In this document: positions 9,735-21,864 of the stretch, piece by piece
Position numbering within the stretch: the stretch's first letter is position 1
Layout of the letters: every line of letters begins with the position of its first letter
Source of the DNA: Malachius bipustulatus
Lineage: Eukaryota; Arthropoda; Insecta; Coleoptera; Melyridae
Length of the DNA stretch: 64,000 nt
Direction of reading: 5' to 3'
Assembly (NCBI GenBank): GCA_910589415.1
Contig: OU342638.1
Span: 7,480,014 to 7,544,013 of the forward strand
Notes under the pieces: model-generated
The model's input: only the letters and a program-made list of their open reading frames with translations
What the model was told of the DNA's origin: nothing
Database searches by the model: none
Program-made: the position numbers and the translations under genes

Positions 9735-11567
9735 AAGTCTAGAGTAATGTGTGGCTTCACGAGTACAATTATTGGCCAGCAAACATATTCCTTGAATTGC
9801 AGGAGAAAACTGGGCGATAACTTCTGCCTCGAGCAAATGCTGGGCCAATGGATATACTAATGGTGGTCAGCGATAAAGTTTTCTTCGAATCTCAGGCGTT
9901 TGCAAAGAAGTTCCCAGTCCAATTCTTCCCGGTACTTATGGATGAATTTTTCGTTTAAAGTGTCAAAGTAACTAATGGCGAGCCACAATATCGGAATGTC
10001 CTCGTCGCATTTAAACCGGGGATCTTTCATCAAAACCCTTTCGAGAAATTCAACTGGAAACGATTGGTTTACCACAAATCCAAATGCGCTAGATAGTCTT
10101 CTATGAATTTAAGAGGTAGTTGATGATTCCGGCTAAAGGAATTCCAGTCGAAATAATCGATGTGATCTTCAATAAAATTATATGGCAGACATTGATACCG
10201 GATGATATCATTCCAAGCCAGGCGGTGTAAATTTCTTATGATAAAATCGAAGGATAGAGCTCCATTACAAGCTACCTTATTCCAATTCACTTTGTACTGA
10301 TATTTTAAAAACTGCTGTTCACTTAATCGCTGCACATCCATGAGCAAATCCCAATTAATCTGGTGCTCAAACTCCTCCAAGATTTCATCGCTGATAAACT
10401 GGGTGCATACTATCGAACTCCAGTTAATTTTGTTCGGGAATTTTCTCAGCAAATTAATACTTATCCTCTTTAGTGTCTACAGATTTCCTGCCAATCCAGG
10501 TGATCGGCGTGATCAATAATAAATTTCTCTGAAAGCCTCTGTCTTATGCTGACATTCCTCCAATGAAGTTTATCAACATTTTCCGTCAGAAACTCTCCGC
10601 CCAATACCTGATAATAGCAAATAATCTCCCAGTTGACTTTTTCGGTATTTTCTATGATATATTCTTTTGGGAGCTCCACGTATTTACAAAAATGGTCCCA
10701 ACTGAAATTTGGTTGGTCGACGAAATGCCTCAAAATGCGGAAGGATGTGTTTAAGTAGATACTTGAATTATTCGACTTGATGTGATGTTTGAATTTTTCT
10801 ATTGTTTCTCTTGAAAGGTTCTGCTGGCGAACTACGACTCCCCGAGGCAAAATGTCCTGGAAATCCTCGAGTAGAGCGACTGGAACTTTGATAGTTGACA
10901 AAATAAGTGGCCAGCATCCTTTGACTAAGGCTTCTTTTGCCAAAGATCTAAATGTAGGGCTGCTGTCATAACATTTAATCAAATGTGTGTGCTATATGGC
11001 AGTTCGTTTACCAAATACGTGCACATCGGTTCCAATTTCGCTTTTAGAATGCGATCCATGTTTTGCGTTTCTTGATAAGTATCTGTAAGAAAGATTGATT
11101 CATATAAATTAAGTCCAAACCTTTTTAATGTGCTTTTAATAGATAATATGCACACTTCTTCTATGTACCATCATATTATGATACAGATTTTCTTTAACTC
11201 ATTGAAGGGGTTATTTAATTATACAGAGTGTTGTGAAAAGCATATAAAGCTGTTTGGTTCAAACAAATGTGATGTATTATTATGATAAGTTTTGCATTAT
11301 TTCATTGTGCATTATTATTGCATAAGTTCAAAAAGAGTTCCAAAAAAAACATTGAAAAGGGTCTCTTCAAATTTCGCAAAAACCTGTGTTCTTGTCACTC
11401 GATTGCAGTTCGTAGTTTTCGTAAACCTGAACTTTTTCTAATAGGTACGTAGTTAGATGACTGGTCTGGAGAGAGTTGTCCAGCAATTCGTTTGAGGAAT
11501 ATCGGTTAAGTCGTTTCAAAATGACGGCGATTTGAACTTTTGTTAAGAATTTATATTTTTTGAACAC
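9735..11567 (-). pseudogene. Spliced gene encoding an array of ~22-residue W-containing repeats, decayed
   Basis: Exon one (11567-11384) ends with the donor ACAG/GTTTTT. A 301-base intron follows, then the acceptor TTACAG and a second exon from 11082. Splicing keeps a sensible frame. The body is a tandem array of about 22 residues per unit, with a hydrophobic-aromatic pattern such as LSEKFIIDHADHLDWQEIC and VLGGEFLTENVDKLHWRNV. At least ten units can be followed. The frame is broken near 10978, near 10455 (stop and slip), near 10080 and by a TAG near 9855, so it is not functional. Similar leucine/tryptophan repeat arrays occur, as I recall, in uncharacterised proteins of large DNA viruses and some eukaryotes. 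The introns argue for a host or transposon gene rather than a recent viral insertion. Confidence 0.6.
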
Positions 11568-11599
11568 CTGCCATATCCAAAACTAAATATAATTTTTCA

Positions 11600-12140
11600 A
11601 TCAAATTAACAAGATAAGAAGATCGAATTCCAAGAAGAAAATTCCAATTATTATAAACTTTCGCCAAAAAGTTTGCTCTTTTATCATTAGTTTACCAGTG
11701 GCATAGGTAGAAAATCCGCCAAAATTGTTAATGTTCTAAATCCATTTTAAGGGACGTTTTCAAAGGAATTAAACTGACATTTTCACAGTAGATGACACGA
11801 CCATAAAATAATTGAGCAACCCAATTTTCAAAATATGGCGAAAATATTCATAATCGAATCACGTAAAAATACACTATTTCTGCAATTGCTGCACAGAAGG
11901 TGTTTTGACTATGGGTCATTGATCAACTCGCTGTTTTAGGCTATATGTAGGCCTAGAGACAAAAATATTAATTTAAACTTGAACAGCCTGTATAATATGT
12001 GCACAATTACGTATCTAAAGTCCCATTATTTAGAGCACTCTCTGGCTAACAGTTTGCACTAGTTTTTTACAACACCCTGTATGTCTAGCTACTTTATGAA
12101 AAAAAACCGATATAAAAAAACGAAATTAAAGCAAAATGTT
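11600..12140. other. Intergenic with CAGGGTG-type scraps
   Basis: No gene. An isolated ACACCCTGTATG at about 12070 is an orphan end of the TA-flanked foldback class. Confidence 0.45.
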
Positions 12141-12144
12141 TATA

Positions 12145-14208
12145 CAGGGTGTTACTTTAATGATAGGTCATAATTCCAAGGACACATACTTGGACCAAAT
12201 TCTAGTCGAAAAGTTCAGAGAAACATATGAGCAGTGTCCTTCCTGAAAGTTTTCTAGATACAGGGTGTGAAATGTTAGTTAAATAAAACATCTTTTTTTT
12301 ATTAATATCTCAAAGATCCTTTTGCCGATTTTGGTGAAATTTGACATTGTTGTTCATTGCGATAAGACGTTTAGTTAGCACTAACTAATAGATGATAATT
12401 ATGAGTTCCAGTGGCGTCCCTGGAGGCAGTTTCATTGATTATATTAACAAAAAATATACACCACTTTGTTTAAAAATTTTCCATTTTTTCAAGTTGAGCA
12501 GCTATAACTTTTTTATTTTTTAATATTTTTTTGTATCATACATAAAAGCCTAAGAAATTTTTTTTACCGAGATTCAGCGGGTGTTTGGTGTTTATTGTAT
12601 CTTTTTACAGAGTGGGCCAATAATTCTGAGTTTTTGTATACAGTTTTCTATTTAATAATCCGAATTTGGAAAAATTCTGGGGATAACCGAAACATCCAGT
12701 GGCGTGGAATCTGGGGTATCAAGACATCTTTTTTCTCGTAAAAAAATGTTGAGCTTTTTTTTTATTTTGTTGTTTTTTCGGAATTCCAGATTATATTGCT
12801 ATAAAAAAGCCATACTTATAAAATTTCGATAGGACACACCGTTTTCGATAAAAATTCAAATGTAGTGTTTTTCACTTTTTTTTTATTTTTATCATTTTTA
12901 TTCAATAGTTCCAGATAAGTACCATAAATTGAAGGGCTTGTAGATAAAGCTAAAATATAACGAAAAGAAATGATTTTTTTCGAAAATGCTTTTCAATCGA
13001 GATACAGGGTGTTAAAATGTCCTTTACAAACAGATTATTCAACACCCTTATTGTATCTCAGTTTAAAAACATTTCCGAAAAAATATTTATATGAACTTTC
13101 TGCTTTTAAGCTTTATCTATAAAGCCTTCAATTTATGGTACTTATCTTAGACTATTGAATAAAGATAATAAAAATTAAAAAATGTGTAAGAAGTTTGAAT
13201 TTGAAAGTTGAGTTTGAAAACATTTGAATTTTTCTCGAAAACAGTGCGTCCCATCGAAACTTTTTAAGTATGTCTTTCTTTAAGCAATTTATTCTGGCAT
13301 TCCGAAAAAACCATAAAAAAATAAAAAAAAAAACACTTCAAAATTTTTTTATGAGAAAACGGGTGTCCTGTGACCCCGTATTCTGCGCCATTGGGTGCTT
13401 CCGTTATACCCAGAATCATCGGTCCACTCTGTAGATAAATACAATAAAAACCTGTTTTTTAAATCGACACTAAAACACCCTGTATCTCGGTTAAAAAACA
13501 TTTTTCTGAAAAAATGTATTTTATACATTTTCTTAATATTTTAGGTTCATATCTACACGTCGATAAAGTTTGGCCAGCTATTTTAGAAACACCTTGTATT
13601 TATATTATTTAATATTTATATTGTTTATATTTATATTAATAAAAATAATGAAATAAAATCAGACAAATAAAAACAATTTTCTAGATGCATTGAAGCGGCT
13701 AAGGTACGGAAAAATATCAAAAGAAAAAAGTTTGTGGCTGAATGAGTTTGTTCTCGAAGCCAAATTACCAGAGTGGAGCGACTCTTACCTACACACACAC
13801 ACAGGAGCATTAAGACCGATGCTCCCTATTTTCATTATATGTATATAAAAAAGTTTTACTTTCAGCTGCTTAATCCGAAAAAAATGGAAAATTTGTAAAC
13901 AGTGGCATACATTTTTTTTTGTCAATTTTATTCATGATACTGCCCACCGGGACACCACTGGAACTCATAATGATAATCTAGTAAGTGCTAACTCAACATT
14001 TTGCCACAAGGAACAACACTGCCAAATTTCAACAAAATCGTCGAAAAAAATGAATTTTGAGATATTAATAAAAAAAAAACGTTTTTTTAAACTAAAATCT
14101 TGAAAACCGGACTCTTAAGAAGGAAGGGCACATGTTTATGTGAACTTGTTTACTTGAATCTGGTTTAGGAATGCGCCATGGGAAGTACCTATGGCCCATC
14201 ATACCCTG
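12145..14208. mobile_element. 2.06 kb TA-flanked foldback element without ORFs
   Basis: Left end TA/CAGGGTGTTACTTT and right end ...CATACCCTG/TA. The interior is an imperfect palindrome centred near 13020. Matching arm pairs include 12250-12460 with 13870-14090 (AGTTCCAGTGGCGTCCC against GGGACACCACTGGAACT) and 12900-13000 with 13070-13150. No transposase is encoded. Ends and TA flanks fit an IS630-Tc1-mariner-mobilised element. Confidence 0.65.
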
Positions 14209-14212
14209 TATA

Positions 14213-15190
14213 CAGTGTGTCCAGTGTGAGTGGCATTACATGGGGATCTTGGAAACGGCAAGAGAAACAGGCTCGGTTGATTTAGAGAAAAGCTGCACAA
14301 TTTAATGCTTAATGAGAATCTGAATTTTTTCTTTGAATATTTCCAGTCGTTGCTGAAATATCCTGAAAAAACTGAAAAATCAAAATTTCTTATTTCAGCC
14401 ATATCTCTTTTATTATTGGGAAATAATGAATTATGTTTTGTAGGCTTACATAAGTCGTCAAAAGCTATCCATTTGACATTACAAAAATTTTCAAAGCTGA
14501 TTAGATCTCAGAGTTTTTATAGCCAACTTTTGTTTTTCTTATGGCCGCCATATTGTTTTTTTATGTCGTTCGGTATAAAATAAATCGAGGGAACCAAAAA
14601 TTAATAAAATTCCAAATTTTTTTTTTAATTTTTAAAATTTTTTCGAAAAAAAAACAAACATTTTTTTCGCCGAATTACATTAATATGAAGTCATTATTTG
14701 CTTTATGTTTTTTTTACTTTTCATAATTATGATAATCGGTATAAAAAGTTTTTTTTTTCGAAAAAAGTATAAAATTAAAAAAAAAATTTAATTTTAATAA
14801 TTTTTGGTTTCCTTGATTTATTTTATACCGAACGACATAAAAAACCAATATGGCGGCCATAAGGAAAACAAAAGTTGGCTATGAAAACTCTGAGATCTAG
14901 TCGGCTTTGAAAATTTTTGTAATGTCAAATGGATAGCTTTTGACGACTTATGTAAGCCTACAAAACATAATTCATTATTTCCCAATAATAAAAAAGATAT
15001 GGCTAAAATAAGAAATTTTTACTTTTCAGTTTTTTCAGGATATTTCAGCAACGACTGGAAATATTCAAAGAAAAAATTCAGATTTTCATTAAGCATTAAT
15101 TGGTGCAGGTTTTCTCTAATTCAACCGACCGTGTATATCTCTTGCCGTTTCCAAGATCCCCTTGTAATGCCACTTACACTGGACACACTA
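14213..15190. mobile_element. 0.98 kb foldback (MITE-like), TA-flanked
   Basis: Arms of about 460 bp run inward from CAGTGTGTCCAGTGTGAGTG on the left and the inverse of TAGTGTGTCCAGTGTAAGTG on the right, with an AT-rich centre near 14700. Paired landmarks include ATGGCGGCC, GATCTMAGTCGGCTTTGAA-type words, and CCAAGATCCCC. The small open frames inside are not conserved coding. A second, decayed copy lies at 7880-8260. Confidence 0.8.
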
Positions 15191-15194
15191 TAGG

Positions 15195-16190
15195 TATGTA
15201 TATTTTTCCGAAAGACCTGCTGAAATAGAAAAATTAACTTTTGAACAATCTAAAAAAAAAACTATAATCAAGAAGCTTTCATAATTATACCTATCATTAG
15301 GAGGGTTACTTACTACCTTTCCTTTTTGACAATTTTTTTTTCAATATTTTTATTTTAATATTTTATACTCAAAAGGTCCAATTTATTTAGAATTAATTTT
15401 TTTTCCTAAAAACTCCGCGAAAGTTTAACAACTGTTCTACTAAAAAGGGACTTGTATAAATTATAAGACATTTTAACATCTTTTTTCATTTTATACGTGC
15501 AAGTGCCCTGCTTTTATTTTTTTTAGCGAAAAGTATTTGAAATTTTTTAAGGGACAAAAAAAATCTAAACAAATTGGACGTATGTAGGTAGGTTAAAAAA
15601 AAGTTGAGAACAAAGTACGTGTACAAAAACTGATTGAAAAAATATTTTTTGATGCTAACTAAACCCCTAAAATTAATCAAAGTCTTCACTTGAATTTTCT
15701 GCGAATTGATTAATAATAAAACTTGAAGCCCTGCATATTGACCAAAAGTAAGATTTTGTGATTATTTTCACGTTTTTGAATACAATGTGCTTTAAGGAGA
15801 AATATTTGGGATATTGGATAAGAATTATAAACAGTACCCCCTAAAATAATTAAGTACTTTAACAATAATTCCCAAAATACTAGAGACATTCCCAGCTATG
15901 ACTGCCGGGAAAGTTACACTTTTAATTTTTTTTTATATTATATCGTGTGAACAAAAATGAACATATGTAATCTAAGCAGGGGGCTCTGGAACAACAAATT
16001 TTATGTCGATCTGAAATTGAATCTCAGAACTCTTCCAATTTACAGTTATACAGATTCAAAATTTTTTTTTTTTCAAAGCCCGTTTAAATCTTAAATCACA
16101 TTTTAGTTTTTGCTCGCGGGATAGATGCAATAATAGCTTTTATGTAATTCTGTATAGCACCTGCTAGTTTTGAGACAAAAATAATATTAA
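15195..16190. other. Intergenic, AT-rich
   Basis: Homopolymer runs and no recognisable gene or repeat. Confidence 0.5.
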
Positions 16191-16195
16191 TTATA

Positions 16196-16627
16196 CAGGC
16201 TGATCAGTAACTCGCGAACTCCGAATAAAAGGCGTTAGAGGGCCCAAAATGAAGGATAATTTATTAGACTATAATTATTTTAACTACCACGATCAAAATA
16301 AGTGAACAAAATTCAGTCTACTATAGGTACTCTCTGGAGCGGATACCATTAATGATTCGTCAATTTTTTTTTAACAAAACGTTTTTACAGAGGAATTGAA
16401 AAATTTGAATAAGTTGACAACCACTCAAACTCAACTTAAAATTTATTAAATATTAAAATGTCTGCATTGCCATGGAAATGAAAATGATATCTAGTCCGAC
16501 CTTACTCACAATAAATGTTCAGTGCAATGTTGTCACCTTAATTTTGACAAAAATGGTTATATTTTTGAAAGAAAAGAATGCACTTCAGCACTGTGATACT
16601 GTGATAAGAAAATTTATGATCAGCCTG
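16196..16627. mobile_element. 432-bp MITE-like element with short TIRs
   Basis: Ends CAGGCTGATCA and TGATCAGCCTG are perfect 11 bp inverses, each directly bordered by TA (16194-16195 and 16628-16629). No coding sequence inside. The TA duplication fits the Tc1/mariner class. Confidence 0.7.
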
Positions 16628-16639
16628 TAGATTTTAGGC

Positions 16640-17290
16640 ACAATAAGTAAGGAATAATTGAAGAAATATTGAGAATAAATTAAAAAATTTTAAAAGTATA
16701 AATAAATATTAGTTACTTACCAAATATGACCAAAGTAGATAAAGAACTGGGACTGGAAATCGCTACCGTTACCGTCGATGAGTTTCTATCCATAGTCCAT
16801 AGTCCATAGCACTCCACAATATTAATATTATACACAATAATCTCGTACAAAACAAACTACGCCAAATATAAAATTTGAAACGCCGCAGAACATGAAGTGT
16901 TTCAAGCCAAAAAGACAACGATCTGTTATTAGTTAGTAGAAACTGCACGTGAACGTGTGGTGCATCCACTTTTATAAGTTTTCCCCCTCCTTCAAGTGTA
17001 CTTATCGGCGGAAGCAGGCCTGGACCACGTGTAGGTATAATACACAAAAGTTGAGCGGGGGTGAGAGATAAAGATTAAAACTTCTCCACTCAAAGTAGTT
17101 GCAAATTGCTATTTAATTACGCAATTAAAATTAGATTTTCTATTTTGTCTTACAAATGGTCAAGAGCTTTTTTCTATTCTCGAGGTAGGTACTAATATTG
17201 AAAATTCCCCATAATTTTTAAGTAAATTGATTGATTCTAAACTACCTCATACCATTTATTAAAAAATCATACATTAATTTATTTTTTTCT
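16640..17290. other. Intergenic
   Basis: A 92-codon minus-strand frame at 16769-17047 has no recognisable domain and is probably spurious. Otherwise nothing is seen. Confidence 0.4.
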
Positions 17291-17309
17291 GTGACGGGCT
17301 AAAAGTTTG

Positions 17310-17420
17310 ACCTTTTTTCCCCGTTGACAGGTAGAAAAATGCTTCATTATAATATGAGCTGCATCTTATCGGGGAAAAAAATGAATTAGCAGGGAAAAAA
17401 ATGAGTACTTTTTTCCCCGA
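17310..17420. repeat. Cluster of CGGGGAAAAAA motifs
   Basis: TTTTTTCCCCG occurs at about 17318 and 17410 and its inverse GGGGAAAAAAATGA-type at about 17372 and 17394. The same short motif thus appears four times in 100 bp, in both orientations, just downstream of the small exon at 17497. This is the pattern of subterminal binding sites in a DNA transposon. Confidence 0.45.
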
Positions 17421-17496
17421 AATGGCGGCTTAGGTATAGCTACTATTAACACTCAGATATCATTAAATTTATATCAAATACGTAAAGGAAAGTTAC

Positions 17497-17568
17497 CTTA
17501 TTATCCAAATGGCAATTATTAAGGAATTTTTCATAATAATCACTATCCATATTATTAAATTCACTCAT
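17497..17568 (-). CDS. Orphan first exon, 24 codons
   Basis: An ATG at 17566-17568 opens a frame MSEFNNMDSDYYEKFLNNCH that ends AATAAG/GTAACT, a good splice donor. Acidic short first exons of this kind open several transposon genes, but no matching second exon was found downstream (below 17497). It probably survives in a non-autonomous derivative. Family unknown. Confidence 0.35.
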
Positions 17569-18082
17569 CGAAAACTAACAAGAATCTTTGCAAAACTGTC
17601 TTCAATTTTAATTACATTAATATGATGTTTATGTAATTAAATCGTTTCGTTACCCAGGCAACGTCAATTACGATAAAAGATATTTTGAAAATCCAAGTTT
17701 AACATAAATCATTTTTCCGACATAATTTTCAGTTATCTAACTACGTTTTTCGACATTCTAACACTGATATTTCTTCTCGCAGAAAAAAATTGTATATTAC
17801 ACACGAGAAAAAAGTGCGATTTTAGCTCTCGATGTGTTTGTCCCCTCCGCTAAACTATTATATCCAAAAATACCTAACAATAAATATAGAAAAAATGAGC
17901 TTATTTTTGCGGTAGGTATATGATGAAGTTTAGACTCAATTTACTTAAAAACTATGAGAAAATTTCGAATATTCATTAGTATACCTTTTTTTGTAAGAAC
18001 TCTCCAGGGAATCTAACGCTGATAAGTAATGTATTGTAAGTCCATGGGCGTAGAAGTTCTAGAGCGAAAAAAGATGATTCAG

Positions 18083-18742
18083 GAAGTGATAGCTCGCGTT
18101 CAAAAATATGAAAAAAGTTCCTATTAACACGAGTCCACAAACCCACCATTATTTTCGAGATACAGGGTGTCAAGAGAAAATACACTTTTTTCCTTTTTTT
18201 TTACGATTTCTCAGGAACCCTTTCATAGATGTAAAACTGAATTTTTGTACACATCTTATAATTAATATTCATTACTTTTTGAGCTATGATTAAAAATATT
18301 TCATACGGCAGTGGCGGATTTGCCCTCCCCCCTAATTTCTACTACACTGCAAAAATTGGCATCGTGGAAGCACATTGTTTTCAACATAAAAAAGCTACTC
18401 TTGGTCAAATACTCTAACGTGAACTGTTTTCGATAAAAACAGCAGTTTATGATGAAAAACGTAAAAGTGACAAAATGTTTTGTTGTGGACAAGAATATCA
18501 CCGGCTTTTGATATTTTTTTATGATCTGTTTCACTGCCACTTTTTTTTGCCCTCTTAACGTAGTTAATATTAATGACAAGATGTCTACAAAAGCTGAGTT
18601 TCTTTATCTTATACAGTTCCTGAGATATCGTAAAAAAACTGGAAATAATAAAAATTTTTGACACCCTGTATCTCGAAAACGGTTCGTTTGTGGACCCATG
18701 TTAATAGGACTTTTTTTCATATTTTTGAACGAACTATCACAT
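18083..18742. repeat. Foldback with ~200 bp arms
   Basis: TGATAGCTCGCGTTCAAAAA near 18083 pairs with the inverse near 18742, and GAGATACAGGGTGTCAAGA with TGACACCCTGTATCTC. The right flank ends CACCCTG/TA near 18780. No conserved frame inside; the overlapping minus-strand frames 18301-18664 have no known domain. Confidence 0.6.
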
Positions 18743-18789
18743 CCTGCGAAGTCCTGCGAACATATTATGAATCACCCTGTATACCTTGT

Positions 18790-19140
18790 ACCTATCTACG
18801 GCACTGATGAATTTTTTCACACGTGTTTTTCTTCATTTTGCGTTCTCTGAATAATTATAATAAATAGCCTCTTGCGTATACCTAGAAATAAAATATTGAG
18901 AAATGCCCAATAAATGCGGCGAAAAGTGTAAAAAAAAAGTTTTTTCACCACCCTGTATCTTTTCTCCAAGCTCTTCCGAACATGTATTTATGGGAACTTT
19001 TATTCCTTAATCAGTTCTTCTATAAACTTGTGAAGTCCTGCTACAAAAAACTGACTCACCCTGTATAAAGTCTCTTTAACAATAATAATTGACAGGTTAT
19101 AAAAGTATACATAATATAGAGAAGAAGCTTTAAAGATCTA
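18790..19140. other. Intergenic with foldback scraps
   Basis: Holds CACCACCCTGTATC and CTCACCCTGTATAAAG scraps only. Confidence 0.4.
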
Positions 19141-19145
19141 TTGTA

Positions 19146-21859
19146 CAGGGTGGGCCATTAAGCGAGGTAAGCGGCTGTATCTCAGAAACTAATGATCGTA
19201 GAGAGTTTCGGTAAAAAATTTTATAGGTTAAGTGGGCAAGGGAAAATGCTGGAAATTATTTTCAAGTTTCCAAGATGGCTGCCAGAGGGCGTTTGCACCA
19301 TCTTGAATGACATAAAGTTACGTTTCTTGTGATTTTCCCCAATGAATGTAACAAAAAAGTATTTGCGTTTTAATGTTATCTTAAAGTTTAACATTTTTTA
19401 TAGAAACAATTTTTCTCTATCTTTCGAAATAAAGTGGTGGGGGGTATTTGAATGTTGTTTTAAACAAATGCCTGTAACTTCGAAACGGCTTCAATGATTT
19501 GGATAAATTTGGTATAATTGGAAAGAGCATTTCTTGGGCTTTTAGGTTTCTTGTGACAATGACAGTTGTGACCTACACGGCCGCCGATAGAGGGCGTTAT
19601 CCGACATTATAACCAAAATATTGGATTTTCTCAAAAAATTTAAATGCGATGATATGACTTTTTTTAGACTAGAAAATAGACAAATGATCAACCAATAAGC
19701 TTGCGCAAACCGCATCTTAATATCTTTTTCCTAACTCAAATTATTAAAAAAATACCAAACCAAGAAAATTCATATATCCCCATTTAAAAATGCATCGGTC
19801 GCTTTCGATAAGAAGGCAATTAGTAGGCCATGGAAACAAAAGCCAAACTCCTCACGCGTTTTCGTAACGATTTTCCTTTTAAATTGCCTTCCGTCATATT
19901 CCACACATTGTTCCAGTCTTTCTTGAGTCAGCAGAACCGCAGCCTCGATTTCTGCCGCTGATAGTTTTGAGTTTCGAATTCTGTTTTCCATATCCATTCG
20001 TGTTGTTGGTGGAGTTTGAAAAACAATGTCTTTTAAGCGTCCCCAGAAGTAAAAATCAAGACATGTCAAGTCGGGAGATTTTGCCGGACAAGGAAATCGG
20101 CTTCCCCTTCCTATCCAGCGTTCTCGAAAGATCCAGTAAATATGGTTTCGGACATTAATTGAATAATGTGCCGGACAACCATCTAATAGCAGAAGCATAG
20201 TTCTCCTAGTTTCGAGTGGCACATCTTCCAACAAAATTGGCAAGTCGTTGATCAAAAACTCTAAGAAGCGGTTACCAGTTACAGCTTGATCAAAAAAGTA
20301 AAGTTCAATAATTCTGTCCCCAATGATACCGCACCACACATTTAGGCTCCAGCGTCCCTGCTGCTGCACTTCTCTCTCTTAACCAACGTTGATTTTCAGC
20401 GGACAATAATAATGCATATTATGAAGGTTTACTCTACCATCACTATTTAAGGTAGCCTCGTCGATCCAGAGAATTTCCTTTAAGAAATTTCCGTTTTCCT
20501 CAAGTATGCCTAGCATCCATTATGACAATAATTTAATCTATTACCGAAGTCTTGTTTATTTAGCGCCTGGTGCAAGACTATGTGGTAAGGATGTAATATA
20601 AAAGTAGAAAACAACATAATCAGTAGTAAAAAATAATAAAACCAGAATAACACTGAATTTGTATTTGAGGGTATGTGCTAAGATACTTGGAATAAGATAA
20701 AATTATTCACCTATATACTTTCAAAATATTTCTAACAGTTGTCCGTGCAACAAATTCCCAAGTCTAGAGACAATGTTCTAGTTTCTACATGTCTATAAAA
20801 TTCTATGTAAGCCAAGACATTGATAACATTTTCTTCGGTCCTTCCATTGCGACGCCTGCGACGTTTAGCACAACGAAAACTTCTAGTAGGTATCGCGTAA
20901 TCGCTGTACCAAGCGCGGAAACATTCTTCTCCCGTAATGAAGGCGATCTGGATACCGTGTGCCGCGTACTGTCTTGCAGCTATAGCTACATTTTGAAAAC
21001 ACTCAAAATAAATCGCAATCATGTCAACGGCTTCATTATTTAATTTTGTGAGAAGCATTTTGATTAAAAAGTACTCAAATTATATGCAATCAACAATAAT
21101 AGTGGGCTGCGTGTGTGACAGAAGTTTGACGTTACTTGCCAATATTTAAGTTAGGAGTTTGTATTTTATTTCCATGGCCTACTACTTGTCTTCTTATCGA
21201 AAGCGACCGATGCATTTTTAAATGGGGATATATGAATTTTCTTGGTTTGGTATTTTTTTAATAATTTGAGTTAGGAAAAAGATATTAAGATGCGGTTTGC
21301 GCAAGCTTATTGGTTGATCATTTGTCTATTTTCTAGTCTAAGAAAAGTCATATCATCGCATTTAAATTTTTTGAGAAAATCCAATATTTTGGTTATAATG
21401 TCGGATAACGCCCTCTATCGGCGGTCGTGTAGGTCACAACTGCCATTGTCACAAGAAACCTAAAAGCCCAAGCAATGCTCTTTCCAATTATACCAAATTT
21501 ATCCAAATCATTGAAGCCGTTTCGAAGTTACAGGCATTTGTTTAAAACAACATTCAAATACCCCCCACCACTTTATTTCGAAAGATAGAGAAAAATTGTT
21601 TCTATAAAAAATGTTAGACTTTAAGATAACATTAAAACGCAAATACTTTTTTGTTACATTCATTGAGTAAAATCACAAGAAACGTAACTTTATGTAATTC
21701 AAGATGGTGCAAACGCCCTCTGGCAGCCATCTTGGAAACTTGAAAATAATTTCCAGCATTTTCCCTTGCCCACTTAACCTATAAAATTTTTTACCGCAAC
21801 TCTCTACGATTATTAGTTTCTGAGATACAGCCGCTTACCTCGCTTATTGGCCCACCCTG
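19146..21859 (-). mobile_element. IS630/mariner-superfamily element, DD41D type, with ~690 bp TIRs
   Basis: Ends CAGGGTGGGCCA and TGGCCCACCCTG (right end with one base difference near the tip) are bordered by TA at 19144-19145 and 21860-21861. The inverted repeats extend about 690 bp inward to about 19838 and 21172. They are nearly identical, including ATGGCTGCCAGAGGGCG and GATAGAGGGCGTTATCC. The transposase gene lies between them on the minus strand and its last ~25 codons lie inside the left repeat. High identity of the arms suggests a fairly recent insertion or arm homogenisation. Confidence 0.88.
19770..21058 (-). pseudogene. DD41D mariner-like transposase, decayed
   Basis: Frame 21058-20732 opens with an N-terminal helix-turn-helix (EAVDMIAIYFECFQNVAIAAR) of the type I recall as DUF4817, then a basic linker. 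After a slip near 20735, TTVRNILKVYR follows. A central part is missing or replaced (about 20520-20730). Then WIDEATLNSDGRVNLHNMHY carries the first catalytic Asp. Two slips near 20380 lead into 20369-19770, with QQQGRWSLNVWCGIIGD, the second Asp in LLLLDGCPAHYS, and the third in SPDLTCLDFYFWGRL. Exactly 41 residues separate the second and third Asp, the signature of the DD41D (rosa/Visitor) group. The C-terminus overlaps the left inverted repeat. Confidence 0.85.
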
Positions 21860-21864
21860 TACAA

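Noticed and set aside
14199..15193. Several 60-92 codon frames inside the foldback
   Set aside because: They are mirror translations of the two arms of one palindrome.
16769..17047. 92-codon minus-strand frame
   Set aside because: No recognisable domain or splice context; composition gives no support.
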